This document shows positions 1 through 7,070 of a stretch of 46,670 nucleotides of DNA, one piece after another. The stretch comes from Candidatus Omnitrophota bacterium (GTDB taxonomy: Bacteria > Omnitrophota > Gorgyraeia > Gygaellales > Profunditerraquicolaceae), in NCBI GenBank assembly GCA_030691865.1, contig JAUYDL010000044.1, positions 1-46,670 on the forward strand, given 5' to 3'. Under the pieces are notes generated by a model. The model had not been told where the DNA came from, searched no databases, and saw only the letters and a list, made by a program, of their open reading frames with translations. The number at the start of each line of letters is the position of its first letter. Within the stretch, counting starts at the first letter, position 1. A program made the translations under genes and the position numbers.

Positions 1-237
1 AGCAGCGCTCATCCAGGCGCCCAGGGCATTCTGGCCATCATTTATATTTACCCAGGCAAATTCACCCCGCAACATTACATCCCCGATAACTTCCCCGGAA
101 TAAACAATTAATTTACCGTCATATTCTTTGGCATTGTTAATTAATTCGCTGCTACTTAAGCTTTGAGAAAAAGCAGCCGTCTGCGGACCAAAAACTAAAA
201 ATAAAATTATTAAGGTTAATGTAAAATTTTTCTTCAT
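1..237 (-). CDS. Secreted or membrane-anchored protein of unknown function (3' part cut by window edge)
   Basis: Only the first 79 codons are in the window. The start ATG (235-237) overlaps the trkH stop as ATGA, implying translational coupling. Residues 1-22 look like a signal peptide: KK, a hydrophobic core LTLIILFLVFG, then small polar residues. The mature part begins SSSELINNAKEYDGK and continues with alternating hydrophobic residues (LIVYSGEVIGD, FAWVNIND), which would suit a small beta-barrel or OB-like fold. That fold is inference; I do not recognise the family. Its place at the end of the Trk operon suggests an envelope role but does not establish one. Confidence 0.6.
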   Translation of the reverse strand, partial: MKKNFTLTLIILFLVFGPQTAAFSQSLSSSELINNAKEYDGKLIVYSGEVIGDVMLRGEFAWVNINDGQNALGAWMSAA

Positions 238-1736
238 TTCCCTTTAATGCTGGCAAATAAAAACCCAAGAATAGTAAATACTGACATAAACTCCAAGCGG
301 CCAGCCCACATCTGTAATATATAAGTAACCTTTAGCATGGCCGGCATGCCAATATTGGTAATGCCGCAAGATAATCCCACATTAGCTGCGGCAGAGGTAG
401 ACTCAAAAAGTGCCCCTAAAAAAGGATAACCATAAAACATCCCGACCAGTGCGCCTAAGCCATATAAAATTATATAAGCCAGGGTAATCATTAAAGCGCC
501 TCTAACCAACTTATCCTCTAAAAATACCTCTCTGATATGGTGGAACTTCTCAACGACAATTGCCCTCTCCGGCATAATGATTCTTTTGAGGTCCTCTTTA
601 AAGGCTTTAAAAATAATCCCGATGCGCAACATCTTAATTGCCCCGGTAGTTGAACAAACTGCTCCGCCTAGAGCCATAGCCAAAATTACTCCTACTAGTG
701 CCAACTGGTTCCAATCCGTGCCAAACTGCTGAGCATAAATAGTCTGAAAACCAGTCCCGGTGTGGCCGGAGATAAGCTGATAAAATCCCTTACGAAAAAG
801 CATTACTGCCGTCGGATAAATTCCCGTCTGCGCTAAACCCACCGCCACCACAGAAAAAGTAGCAATAATAGTAACAAAAAGGGTCCGCGTTTCAATATTT
901 TTAATCAGCTCCTTACGATTACCCATCCACAAGTGATAATGTAATTTGAAATTAATCGCCCCTAAAACCATAATGATTACGGTAATCACCTCGTAAATAA
1001 TACTATGGTAATAAAGTATATTTTGCGACTGCGGGTTAAATCCTCCGGTATCAAAAGCCGCCATAAATATACAGGCGCCATGAAAGAATGAATTAAGCGG
1101 TTTCATCCCGTTGAATATCCCGGTTAGGCCTAAGGCCAGGGTACCCAAAATCAGATAAACAATGCTTACCAGCCAAATAAACCTGGAGGTATTAATGACA
1201 TTGGGCATAATCTTCTCACCCCGTGCCTCACCCACATACATTTTGAATGCACCGGAGAACCCGCGCATAAAGAAAGAAAGCGCAATCACCACAATCCCCT
1301 GGCCTCCCAAAAACATAATCAGATGCCGCCAAAGGTTATGCGTATAAGAAAGATGATCCAAGTCCTGGACCAAAGCCAGGCCGGTAGTGGCAAATCCGGA
1401 CATTGCGTCAAAACATGCATCTAAAAAGGATTTCCAGTGGCCGCTTAAATATAGTGGAATCGCTCCTAAAATCATTGCCACCACCCAGGACAAACTAACT
1501 ACAATCATACCCTGCATCCAATTTAAATCCTCCTCCGTCTGGCAGATTTTAACTAAGAGTAACCCTAATAAAACAGATATTTCGATACTGATGAAAAAAT
1601 CCAGGGCGGGGTTTATCTCTCCAAAACACAAGGCAATCAAAATCGGAATAGCCATGGTCAAGGCTAATCCCAAAATTATTTTCCCCAGGTAAAAACCAAT
1701 GATCTTTAAATCTTCAAGGCGGGGCTTAAGAATCAT
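234..1736 (-). CDS. trkH: TrkH/KtrB-family potassium uptake channel subunit
   Basis: A 500-residue polytopic membrane protein that translocates K+ across the inner membrane, gated by TrkA-type RCK subunits. Four pore-loop repeats with filter glycines can be seen: SGFATTGLA, FDTGGFN, SGHTGTGFQT and AANVGLSCGI. Length is normal for TrkH (about 480-500). The start ATG overlaps the stop of a 38-residue membrane ORF as ATGA, and two trkA halves lie just upstream, so all four genes appear to be one transcription unit. The C-terminal LEFMSVFTILGFL segment is typical of the family. Ion specificity (K+ or K+/Na+ dependent) cannot be decided from sequence. Confidence 0.93.
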   Translation of the reverse strand: MILKPRLEDLKIIGFYLGKIILGLALTMAIPILIALCFGEINPALDFFISIEISVLLGLLLVKICQTEEDLNWMQGMIVVSLSWVVAMILGAIPLYLSGHWKSFLDACFDAMSGFATTGLALVQDLDHLSYTHNLWRHLIMFLGGQGIVVIALSFFMRGFSGAFKMYVGEARGEKIMPNVINTSRFIWLVSIVYLILGTLALGLTGIFNGMKPLNSFFHGACIFMAAFDTGGFNPQSQNILYYHSIIYEVITVIIMVLGAINFKLHYHLWMGNRKELIKNIETRTLFVTIIATFSVVAVGLAQTGIYPTAVMLFRKGFYQLISGHTGTGFQTIYAQQFGTDWNQLALVGVILAMALGGAVCSTTGAIKMLRIGIIFKAFKEDLKRIIMPERAIVVEKFHHIREVFLEDKLVRGALMITLAYIILYGLGALVGMFYGYPFLGALFESTSAAANVGLSCGITNIGMPAMLKVTYILQMWAGRLEFMSVFTILGFLFASIKGK

Positions 1737-1849
1737 AGCTTAAAATATATTGCCCAACAGATCAAAAACACTGCCAGCATGATAAAACAAACATAGAAAA
1801 TTTCTGCGGTTATCCCGAAGATAATATTTAAGGCAGGTTTAAATCTCAT
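1733..1849 (-). CDS. 38-residue single-span membrane protein in the Trk operon
   Basis: A small ORF read directly from the sequence between trkA and trkH. It starts 5 nt after the trkA stop and ends in an ATGA overlap with trkH. After a basic start (MRFKPAL) it is almost entirely hydrophobic (FYVCFIMLAVFLICWAIYF), one membrane helix with a short positive N-terminus. No strong Shine-Dalgarno sequence is visible, so translation may depend on coupling to trkA. Size and position recall small accessory subunits of K+ transporters such as KdpF, but this is only an analogy and I recognise no family. Confidence 0.6.
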   Translation of the reverse strand: MRFKPALNIIFGITAEIFYVCFIMLAVFLICWAIYFKL

Positions 1850-1854
1850 GTATT

Positions 1855-2517
1855 TTAAAGCTTCCCGGCTAAAAGATTTAGCAGCTGCGGCTCATTACCG
1901 ATTAAAGTAAGCGCAATAACATCGTCCCCGGGTTTAAGCACCGTATCGCCTTTGGGAAGAATGACCTCTTCTCCCCTGACAATCGAAACCAATACCGCAT
2001 CTTTGGGTAAAGCGATATCTTTTACTTGCCGATTAATCACGGGGGCATCATTCGGAAGATCCACGCGCACAATCGCCAGTTTGCCGCGCTTAAAACTCAT
2101 TAGATTTACGAAATCCGAGAAAGAAACTTCTTCTTCGATAATTTTGGCAATGATCTTGGTGGAATCAACCGGCACATCAATACCTAACTCATTAAAGGTA
2201 TGTTCATTATCCGGATTATTTACCCGGCCCACAGTACGTTGCAGGTTAAATTTTTCTTTAGCCAACTGACAGATAATCATGTTATCTTCATCATCACCGG
2301 TGACCGCGGCTAAAACATCGGCCCGCGAGATCCCGGCTTCCTCCAATATTTTCGGGTCGCAGGCATCGCCATTAACTACCAGGGCATCTAATTCCTTGGC
2401 TAGCTCTTCACAAATCTGGCGGTCTTTATCTACGACACTTACCGTATGCTTACCCTGACAAAGCCTTTTGGCCAGAAAATAACCCACTTTACCTGCGCCG
2501 ACAATTAAAATATACAT
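1855..2517 (-). CDS. trkA: TrkA-family RCK regulatory subunit of K+ uptake (second copy)
   Basis: A 220-residue cytosolic subunit with an N-terminal Rossmann RCK_N domain (nucleotide motif GAGKVG at residues 7-12, acidic strand end VVDKD near 30) and a C-terminal RCK_C domain (about 135-220). It is half the length of enterobacterial TrkA (about 458), which carries two such units in tandem. The adjacent upstream gene is a second half, separated by 2 nt. The pair may form hetero-oligomers equivalent to one full TrkA, or each may self-assemble like KtrA. It would gate TrkH in response to bound nucleotide. Confidence 0.9.
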   Translation of the reverse strand: MYILIVGAGKVGYFLAKRLCQGKHTVSVVDKDRQICEELAKELDALVVNGDACDPKILEEAGISRADVLAAVTGDDEDNMIICQLAKEKFNLQRTVGRVNNPDNEHTFNELGIDVPVDSTKIIAKIIEEEVSFSDFVNLMSFKRGKLAIVRVDLPNDAPVINRQVKDIALPKDAVLVSIVRGEEVILPKGDTVLKPGDDVIALTLIGNEPQLLNLLAGKL

Positions 2518-2519
2518 CT

Positions 2520-3173
2520 CTATTTTTCCCCTAAGTGAAACTTTTCCCTGACCCCTTGGAGGCTGGAAACTTTTACTACCCCCATTAAGATGTCTTTATT
2601 TTTTAAAACGGTTTTAGGTTCAGGGATCAGTACTCCCTGCATTCTACGCAAAGCCACGACAATAAAATCTCCCGGGATATTTATATCCTGAATGGTTTTG
2701 CCGACTAGATCATTCTTGGCTTCAATTTCAATAACCCCTAAATCCTTGGATTCAATTAAATAGCTGGAAAATCTGCTCTCAATAATTTTATCTCTGAGCA
2801 TAGCTGAAAAGAGCATTGTGCCGCTGATAATATCCAAACCCAGAGCCGCGTAAATATGGGCACGCTGTGGATCATAAACCCGGGCAAAAACTTTGGGCAC
2901 GCAAAAAATCTTTTTAGCCACCTGGGCACTAATTAAGTTGGTATTATCCCCATTGGTTACTGCGCAAAAAGCATCCGCTTTTTCAATGCCAACCTGTTTT
3001 AGAAGAGCCAGGTCAAAACCATTACCAACCATGGTAAGACCATTAAAAGTATCCCCCAGGCGCTTAAGTGCCTCCTGCGTTTTATCAATGACTACTACAT
3101 CATGGCCTTCGCCGGATAAAAGCTTGGCCAGCTCTGCGCCCACTCTTCCACAACCTACAATAATTACATACAT
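2520..3173 (-). CDS. trkA: TrkA-family RCK regulatory subunit of K+ uptake (first copy)
   Basis: A 217-residue protein with the same layout as its neighbour: Rossmann motif GCGRVG at residues 7-12, VVVIDKT near 30, GNGFD and AVTNGDN in the NAD-binding fold, and an RCK_C domain from about residue 135. It starts 10 nt after the rplT stop, so the K+ genes may be read through from the ribosomal operon. Identity to the second copy is clearly partial, indicating an old duplication or a split full-length TrkA rather than a recent copy. Confidence 0.9.
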   Translation of the reverse strand: MYVIIVGCGRVGAELAKLLSGEGHDVVVIDKTQEALKRLGDTFNGLTMVGNGFDLALLKQVGIEKADAFCAVTNGDNTNLISAQVAKKIFCVPKVFARVYDPQRAHIYAALGLDIISGTMLFSAMLRDKIIESRFSSYLIESKDLGVIEIEAKNDLVGKTIQDINIPGDFIVVALRRMQGVLIPEPKTVLKNKDILMGVVKVSSLQGVREKFHLGEK

Positions 3174-3183
3174 GGATAACCCC

Positions 3184-3531
3184 TTATCCTTTTATTTTTT
3201 CAACCAATTTTTTAAATGCATTATTGTCTCTTACTGCTAAATCCGCCAAAATCTTACGGTCCAGAGTAATCTTGGATTTCTTGAGCCCATTCATAAATAC
3301 GCTATAAGAGATCCCCACCTCTCGGCAAGCTGCGTTAATCCGGGCAATCCAGAGACTGCGGAATTCACGCTTCTTATTCCGGCGATCCCGGTAAGCATAC
3401 CTGAGCGCATGCACCAATACTCTTTTGGCCTGCTGATATTGCTTGCTACGATCACCCCAGAACCCTTTAGCCTGTCTGAGAACCTTCTTCTTTTTTTTAC
3501 GTGTTGCTACACTGTGTTTAGCCTTTGCCAT
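3184..3531 (-). CDS. rplT: 50S ribosomal protein L20
   Basis: A 115-residue L20 with the characteristic basic N-terminus ([16 protein letters not shown]), [15 protein letters not shown] and a conserved C-terminal globular part ending LVEKIKG. I use the ATG at 3531 rather than an upstream in-frame ATG at 3546, because AGGAG sits at the right distance before MAKAK and L20 proteins start there. It is last in thrS-infC-rpmI-rplT, the classical order. In other bacteria L20 represses its own operon by binding leader RNA; a strong hairpin lies just before this gene's ribosome-binding site. Confidence 0.96.
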   Translation of the reverse strand: MAKAKHSVATRKKKKKVLRQAKGFWGDRSKQYQQAKRVLVHALRYAYRDRRNKKREFRSLWIARINAACREVGISYSVFMNGLKKSKITLDRKILADLAVRDNNAFKKLVEKIKG

Positions 3532-3544
3532 TATTATTCTCCTC

Positions 3545-3578
3545 ATTTTTCCCCAGCCTCTGGCGGTTGGGGAAAAAT
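3545..3578 (-). promoter_or_regulatory. Hairpin immediately upstream of the rplT ribosome-binding site
   Basis: A perfect 11-bp inverted repeat (ATTTTTCCCCA at 3545-3555, TGGGGAAAAAT at 3568-3578) lies in the rpmI-rplT gap and ends next to the rplT Shine-Dalgarno sequence. A second, weaker GC-rich palindrome follows at 3581-3601. It could modulate rplT translation, mark an RNA processing site, or be a dispersed palindrome. It is not followed by a U-run that would make it a clear terminator. Confidence 0.5.
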
Positions 3579-3622
3579 GACCCCGAGCTCCCGCGAGGGG
3601 GAAATGTTATTTTACATAGAAT

Positions 3623-3823
3623 TTACCCATAAGGTAACATAGATTTGATGAATCTTACTTCTTTTTTACCAGCCAGCGTCCTGCGTCTCCTCAAGCTTCT
3701 TATCCTTTTTGTTTTCTTAGACGAAGCTAAATGGCTTTTTCCACCAGGGGAATACTTAACTTTACCTTTTTTGGTAATTTTAAAACGTTTAGCTACCCCG
3801 CGTTTTGTTTTTAACTTTCCCAT
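3623..3823 (-). CDS. rpmI: 50S ribosomal protein L35
   Basis: A 66-residue, very basic protein with the L35 pattern: MGKLKTKRGVAKRFKITKKGK, HLASSKKTKRIRSLRRR and a C-terminal IKSMLPYG. Full length for the family. It lies between infC and rplT as in most bacteria. The 127-nt gap to infC carries a repeat-like hairpin. Confidence 0.96.
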   Translation of the reverse strand: MGKLKTKRGVAKRFKITKKGKVKYSPGGKSHLASSKKTKRIRSLRRRRTLAGKKEVRFIKSMLPYG

Positions 3824-3882
3824 TTAATCTCCTATGTGTGATTATTCTGAAATATTCGCTTTTTTAGAGTAGTTAGAATATA

Positions 3883-3919
3883 GTAGGTAGAATTTAGGGA
3901 AAACCTACATTCTATCTAC
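3883..3919. repeat. Repeat-like hairpin between infC and rpmI
   Basis: GTAGGTAGAAT (3883-3893) pairs with ATTCTATCTAC (3909-3919) over 11 positions with one G-U, and the inner TAGG/CCTA extends the stem. The flanks carry more TAGTAG/CTACTA-type sequence on both sides, so the whole 3860-3936 tract looks like a low-complexity palindromic element. It may be an intercistronic processing site or a dispersed repeat. Confidence 0.5.
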
Positions 3920-3950
3920 TACCTACTATCTACTGGTTCTTTATTATACT

Positions 3951-4457
3951 TCACTTTGGGGCAATTACAAAGGACATAATTCTACCTTCTAGTGACGGTG
4001 TCTTTTCTACCTGCCCATCATTCTGCGTATCAAGAATAAATTTATCTAAAACCTTTCTTCCTAGATCTAAATGTTCCATCTGCCTGCCGCGAAAGAAAAG
4101 GTTAACTTTAACTTTGTCTTTTTTCTTTAAAAAACTTATTACCTGCTTAACCTTGGTTTCGAAATCATGTTCGTCGATATTGGGCTTAAGCCGGATTTCC
4201 TTAAGGCGGCCCTGTTTCTGATGTTTTTTAGATTCACGCTCTTTTTTCTCCAGGTCATATCTAAATTTACTGTACTCAATAATCCGGCAAACCGGCGGAG
4301 CAGCCGCTGGGGCAACCTCCACTAAATCCAACTCATACTGATTGGCAATCTCTAGAGCCCTCTGCACAGACATTACCCCTAACTGGCTTCCATCGTGACC
4401 AATAACCCGAACTTGCGGTGAACTGATTCTGTCGTTAATACGCGTGAACTTTTTTAT
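3951..4457 (-). CDS. infC: Translation initiation factor IF-3, apparent AUA start codon
   Basis: IF-3 binds the 30S subunit, stops premature 50S joining and rejects wrong start codons. The conserved N-terminal KKFTRINDRIS and GHDGSQLGVMS segments lie upstream of the first ATG (4373) in the same open frame, so the gene must start earlier. GGAGG at about 4463-4467 is 5 nt before an ATA codon (4455-4457), giving a 168-residue protein of normal length. No ATG, GTG or TTG fits. IF-3 genes commonly use rare starts (AUU in E. coli) so that IF-3 represses its own synthesis; AUA here would serve the same role. N and C domains, the linker (EKKERESKKHQKQ) and the C-terminal VIAPK are intact. Confidence 0.93.
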   Translation of the reverse strand: MKKFTRINDRISSPQVRVIGHDGSQLGVMSVQRALEIANQYELDLVEVAPAAAPPVCRIIEYSKFRYDLEKKERESKKHQKQGRLKEIRLKPNIDEHDFETKVKQVISFLKKKDKVKVNLFFRGRQMEHLDLGRKVLDKFILDTQNDGQVEKTPSLEGRIMSFVIAPK

Positions 4458-4472
4458 GGCTTCCTCCCTCTT

Positions 4473-6236
4473 TTATTTATGTTCCTGAATCTGGTTAATT
4501 AAATTCCCTATAAATTCCTCCAAAACAACTGCACCCTGATCCCCGCTTCCTTTTTTACGGACACTCACCTGCTGCTGTTTGACCTCCCGATCCCCTAAAA
4601 TTAAACAATAAGGAATTTTATTTATCTCGGCATTGCGAATCTTTTTATCTAAAGTTTCATTGCGCAGATCCATATCCACGCGGATGTTATGGCTTTCTAA
4701 TTTGGTTTTTACGCCTTGAGCATAAACAAGCACCGTTTCTTTAATCGGAATTAATAAAACTTGTGTCGGGCTTAACCATAAAGGAAGCTCTCCCTTGTAA
4801 TGTTCAATAAGGGCGCCGATAAAACGCTCCAGGCTGCCTAACAAAACCCGATGCAGCATAATCGGCTGCCTTTCTTTACCCGCATCATCAATATAAGCTA
4901 AATTAAATCTTTTGGGAAGAGCGAAATCGCATTGAATAGTCGCGCACTGCCATGTCCTTTTAAGCGCATCTTTCAATTTGATATCAATTTTCGGGCCATA
5001 AAATGCGCCGTCTCCTACATTAACATCATATTTTAACCCTTTTTCTTTTAATGCCGCTTCTAAAGCTTCAGTCGCTCTCTGCCAATCCTCATCCGAACCA
5101 ATAGATTTTTCCGGCCGCGTGCTAAGCTCGATTCCTACCGTGTCAAACCCAAAAACTTTCATGGTATCAAACACAAAATCAATAATTGCCTTAATTTCCT
5201 GGGATAGTTGTTCCGGCAAACAAAAGATATGCGCATCATCTTGAGTAAACCCGCGCACCCGCAATAGCCCATGCAAAACACCAGCTTTTTCCCGGCGATA
5301 AACTGTACCTAGCTCAAACAGGCGTATGGGTAAATCTTTGTAACTTCTGGTTTTTGATTTATAAATCAAAATGTGACCCGGGCAATTCATCGGTCTTAAA
5401 ACAAACTCTCCGCCACGATTCTGGGCGGGCCCGCCAATGTTTTTGGCGGGTTTATCATCCCCTATATTTAAGAAGTACATATTCTCTCGATAATAATCAT
5501 AATGTCCGCTGGTCTTCCAGAGGCCAACATCCATAATATGCGGAGTAATGACCATATCGTAGCCGCGTTTTAGATGCTCCTTTTTTTCATAATCTTCAAT
5601 AATGGTACGTAAAAGCGCTCCCTTGGGATGATAAAAGACTAATCCGGCGCCCGCCTCCTCATGATAAATATCAAAGAACTCCAATGCGGGACCCAGTTTT
5701 CTGTGGTCGCGTAGCTTGACTTCCTCTAAGTTTTTTAAATATTCATCTAATTCTTTTTGGGTCTCAAAACAAGTACCATAAATCCTTTGCAGCATAGGAT
5801 TAGTTTCAATCCCATGCCAATATGCCCCGGCCACCGATAACAATTTAAAAGCCTTAATCTGGCCGGTTGATTTTATATGCGGCCCTCGACAAAGATCTAA
5901 AAAAACTTTGCCGGTTTTATAAATAGAGATTGCTTGGTTCGGTAAAGCTTCGATAAGTTGGACCTTATAATCTTCATTTAATTTCTTAAATAACCCTATG
6001 GCCTTTATTTTGTCTAGCTCCTCACGCAGAAACGGATCATCGCGGGCGATAATTTTCTGCATTATTTTTTCAATTGCTAATAAGTCAGCGTCGGTAAACG
6101 GAGCCTGTTTATCAAAATCATAATAAAAACCATCCTCAATTGCCGGGCCAATGGCTAATTTTGTCTGTGGCCATAGCTCCTTTACCGCTTCGGCCATCAC
6201 GTGAGAACAGGAATGACGTAATACATCTAAATTCAT
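4473..6236 (-). CDS. thrS: Threonyl-tRNA synthetase lacking the N-terminal TGS domain
   Basis: Charges tRNA-Thr and edits mischarged Ser. At 587 residues it lacks the usual N1/TGS domain (about 60 residues) and starts in the editing domain, whose HSCSH and CRGPH metal-site motifs are present. The catalytic core shows motif 2 (RPMNCPGH, then YRREKAGVLHG), the zinc ligands and motif 3 (LHRVLLGSLERF); an anticodon-binding domain follows. Just before motif 2 is an unusual insertion with the tandem heptads PAKNIGG and PAQNRGG, encoded by palindromic DNA (5409-5450). It is first in the thrS-infC-rpmI-rplT operon and abuts the upstream gene directly. Confidence 0.95.
   Translation of the reverse strand: MNLDVLRHSCSHVMAEAVKELWPQTKLAIGPAIEDGFYYDFDKQAPFTDADLLAIEKIMQKIIARDDPFLREELDKIKAIGLFKKLNEDYKVQLIEALPNQAISIYKTGKVFLDLCRGPHIKSTGQIKAFKLLSVAGAYWHGIETNPMLQRIYGTCFETQKELDEYLKNLEEVKLRDHRKLGPALEFFDIYHEEAGAGLVFYHPKGALLRTIIEDYEKKEHLKRGYDMVITPHIMDVGLWKTSGHYDYYRENMYFLNIGDDKPAKNIGGPAQNRGGEFVLRPMNCPGHILIYKSKTRSYKDLPIRLFELGTVYRREKAGVLHGLLRVRGFTQDDAHIFCLPEQLSQEIKAIIDFVFDTMKVFGFDTVGIELSTRPEKSIGSDEDWQRATEALEAALKEKGLKYDVNVGDGAFYGPKIDIKLKDALKRTWQCATIQCDFALPKRFNLAYIDDAGKERQPIMLHRVLLGSLERFIGALIEHYKGELPLWLSPTQVLLIPIKETVLVYAQGVKTKLESHNIRVDMDLRNETLDKKIRNAEINKIPYCLILGDREVKQQQVSVRKKGSGDQGAVVLEEFIGNLINQIQEHK
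5409..5450 (-). repeat. Two tandem 21-bp palindromes read in frame inside thrS
   Basis: Units 5430-5450 and 5409-5429 are adjacent. Each is a palindrome with CCCGCC at one end and GGCGG(G/A) at the other, around a variable centre. They encode PAKNIGG then PAQNRGG (about residues 263-276). ThrRS families lack this segment in front of the MNCPGH motif, so it looks like an insertion tolerated in a surface loop. Confidence 0.7.
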
Positions 6237-6695
6237 TTATCTTGCCTTCTGCTTACGACGCAAATTTGCTAAATCAACAAGGTCAGTGCGCCGGTTGGCT
6301 TTCTTCTTGGAATCTATGAGTTCGTTTATTCCTATAATATTGACCTTTGAGTTGTCTAACTTGATAATCCGCCTGTGTTTCCACGCCATGCTGAAATCTA
6401 TCCCCGCAACACCCATTATTATATCTACCCTGACAGGCTCAACCCCTATCTGATAAACTAAAGTCCTTCTAGTAAAATCTTTGAAGCTAATGCCTCTTAA
6501 GGGCGCGCCGAATTCTTTCAACGCCGTATAGACCCTTTTGGCATTTTCAATTTCAGGGTCAACCCAGACATCCAAATCTTTTGTATAGCGGGGCTCAGCG
6601 TAATATGCAACCGCATAGGCCCCTATGATTAAATACTTTGCCTTATGCCTGTTTAAGGTTCTCAGCAGATCTTTGTAATCTAAAGGTGCGAGCAT
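6237..6695 (-). CDS. Nucleotidyltransferase-fold protein (AbiEii/DUF6036-like)
   Basis: A 152-residue protein. The segment YLIIGAYAVAYYAEPRYTKDLDVWV matches the start of a minimal nucleotidyltransferase fold: G-x-Y-A, R-x-T-x-D-x-D, with the metal-binding Asp pair in KDLDVWV and a later acidic VDIIM strand. The C-terminus has a conserved ELIDSKKKANRRTDLVDLANL helix seen in DUF6036-type proteins. It overlaps a 67-residue ORF upstream by 53 nt, resembling a two-gene toxin-antitoxin or HEPN/MNT-like unit. It abuts thrS. Target and activity are unknown. Confidence 0.75.
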   Translation of the reverse strand: MLAPLDYKDLLRTLNRHKAKYLIIGAYAVAYYAEPRYTKDLDVWVDPEIENAKRVYTALKEFGAPLRGISFKDFTRRTLVYQIGVEPVRVDIIMGVAGIDFSMAWKHRRIIKLDNSKVNIIGINELIDSKKKANRRTDLVDLANLRRKQKAR

Positions 6696-6846
6696 TTATC
6701 TTCTTTCCTTTTAGTTTATAAAAATCCTTAAGCATACCAAAGGTTGCCTTAAAACGGCTGCCTGCGCTTTGCGCTTGCCAGAATTCAATATCAAAATTCC
6801 GGCCTGCTTTAGAAATAGGCGTTATTCTTTCCCATATTCTTTTCAT
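6643..6846 (-). CDS. Small basic protein paired with the nucleotidyltransferase-fold gene
   Basis: A 67-residue protein of unknown function that starts 7 nt from the 3' end of tRNA-Val and overlaps the next gene by 53 nt. It is rich in Lys/Arg and aromatic residues (MKRIWERI, FDIEFWQAQSAGSRFKATF, DFYKLKGKK, RTFRLQRSAENLK). The long overlap suggests coupled expression. A toxin-antitoxin role would fit but is inference. Confidence 0.6.
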   Translation of the reverse strand: MKRIWERITPISKAGRNFDIEFWQAQSAGSRFKATFGMLKDFYKLKGKKINARTFRLQRSAENLKQA

Positions 6847-6853
6847 CTTTATC

Positions 6854-6930
6854 TGGTGGGCCCAAGTGGACTTGAACCACTGACCTTTGCGATGTCAACG
6901 CAACGCTCTAACCAACTGAGCTATGAGCCC
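6854..6930 (-). tRNA. tRNA-Val (GAC)
   Basis: Complete cloverleaf. Acceptor GGGCTCA pairs with TGGGCCC (two G-U pairs), the anticodon stem TTGCG/CGCAA encloses loop TTGACAT with anticodon GAC, and CCA is encoded at the 3' end. It lies in a tRNA cluster with Leu and Cys genes on the same strand. Confidence 0.95.
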
Positions 6931-6952
6931 GAATTAATTTATGAGCCCGAAT
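6922..6952. repeat. Direct repeat duplicating the 5' end of tRNA-Val
   Basis: TATGAGCCCGAAT occurs at 6922-6934 (covering the first nine bases of tRNA-Val) and again at 6940-6952, 18 bp apart. This may be a slippage product or a scar of past recombination at the tRNA end. Confidence 0.6.
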
Positions 6953-6977
6953 AAACTTTTCAATCAATTTATTCTAG

Positions 6978-7061
6978 TGCCGGAGGAGGGAATCGAACCC
7001 TCATGCCCTTGCGGACGGCGGATTTTAAGTCCGCATCGTATACCAGTTTCGACACCCCGGC
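6978..7061 (-). tRNA. tRNA-Leu (TAA)
   Basis: 84 nt with the long variable arm of a class II tRNA. Acceptor GCCGGGG pairs with CTCCGGC; anticodon stem GCGGA/TCCGC encloses loop CTTAAAA, anticodon TAA. CCA is not encoded (CTA follows the discriminator A). There is no intron, unlike many cyanobacterial tRNA-Leu(UAA) genes. Confidence 0.95.
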
Positions 7062-7070
7062 AACTAAATT

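Noticed and set aside
6978-7061. Group I intron in tRNA-Leu(UAA)
   Set aside because: The tRNA is contiguous at 84 nt with an intact anticodon loop.
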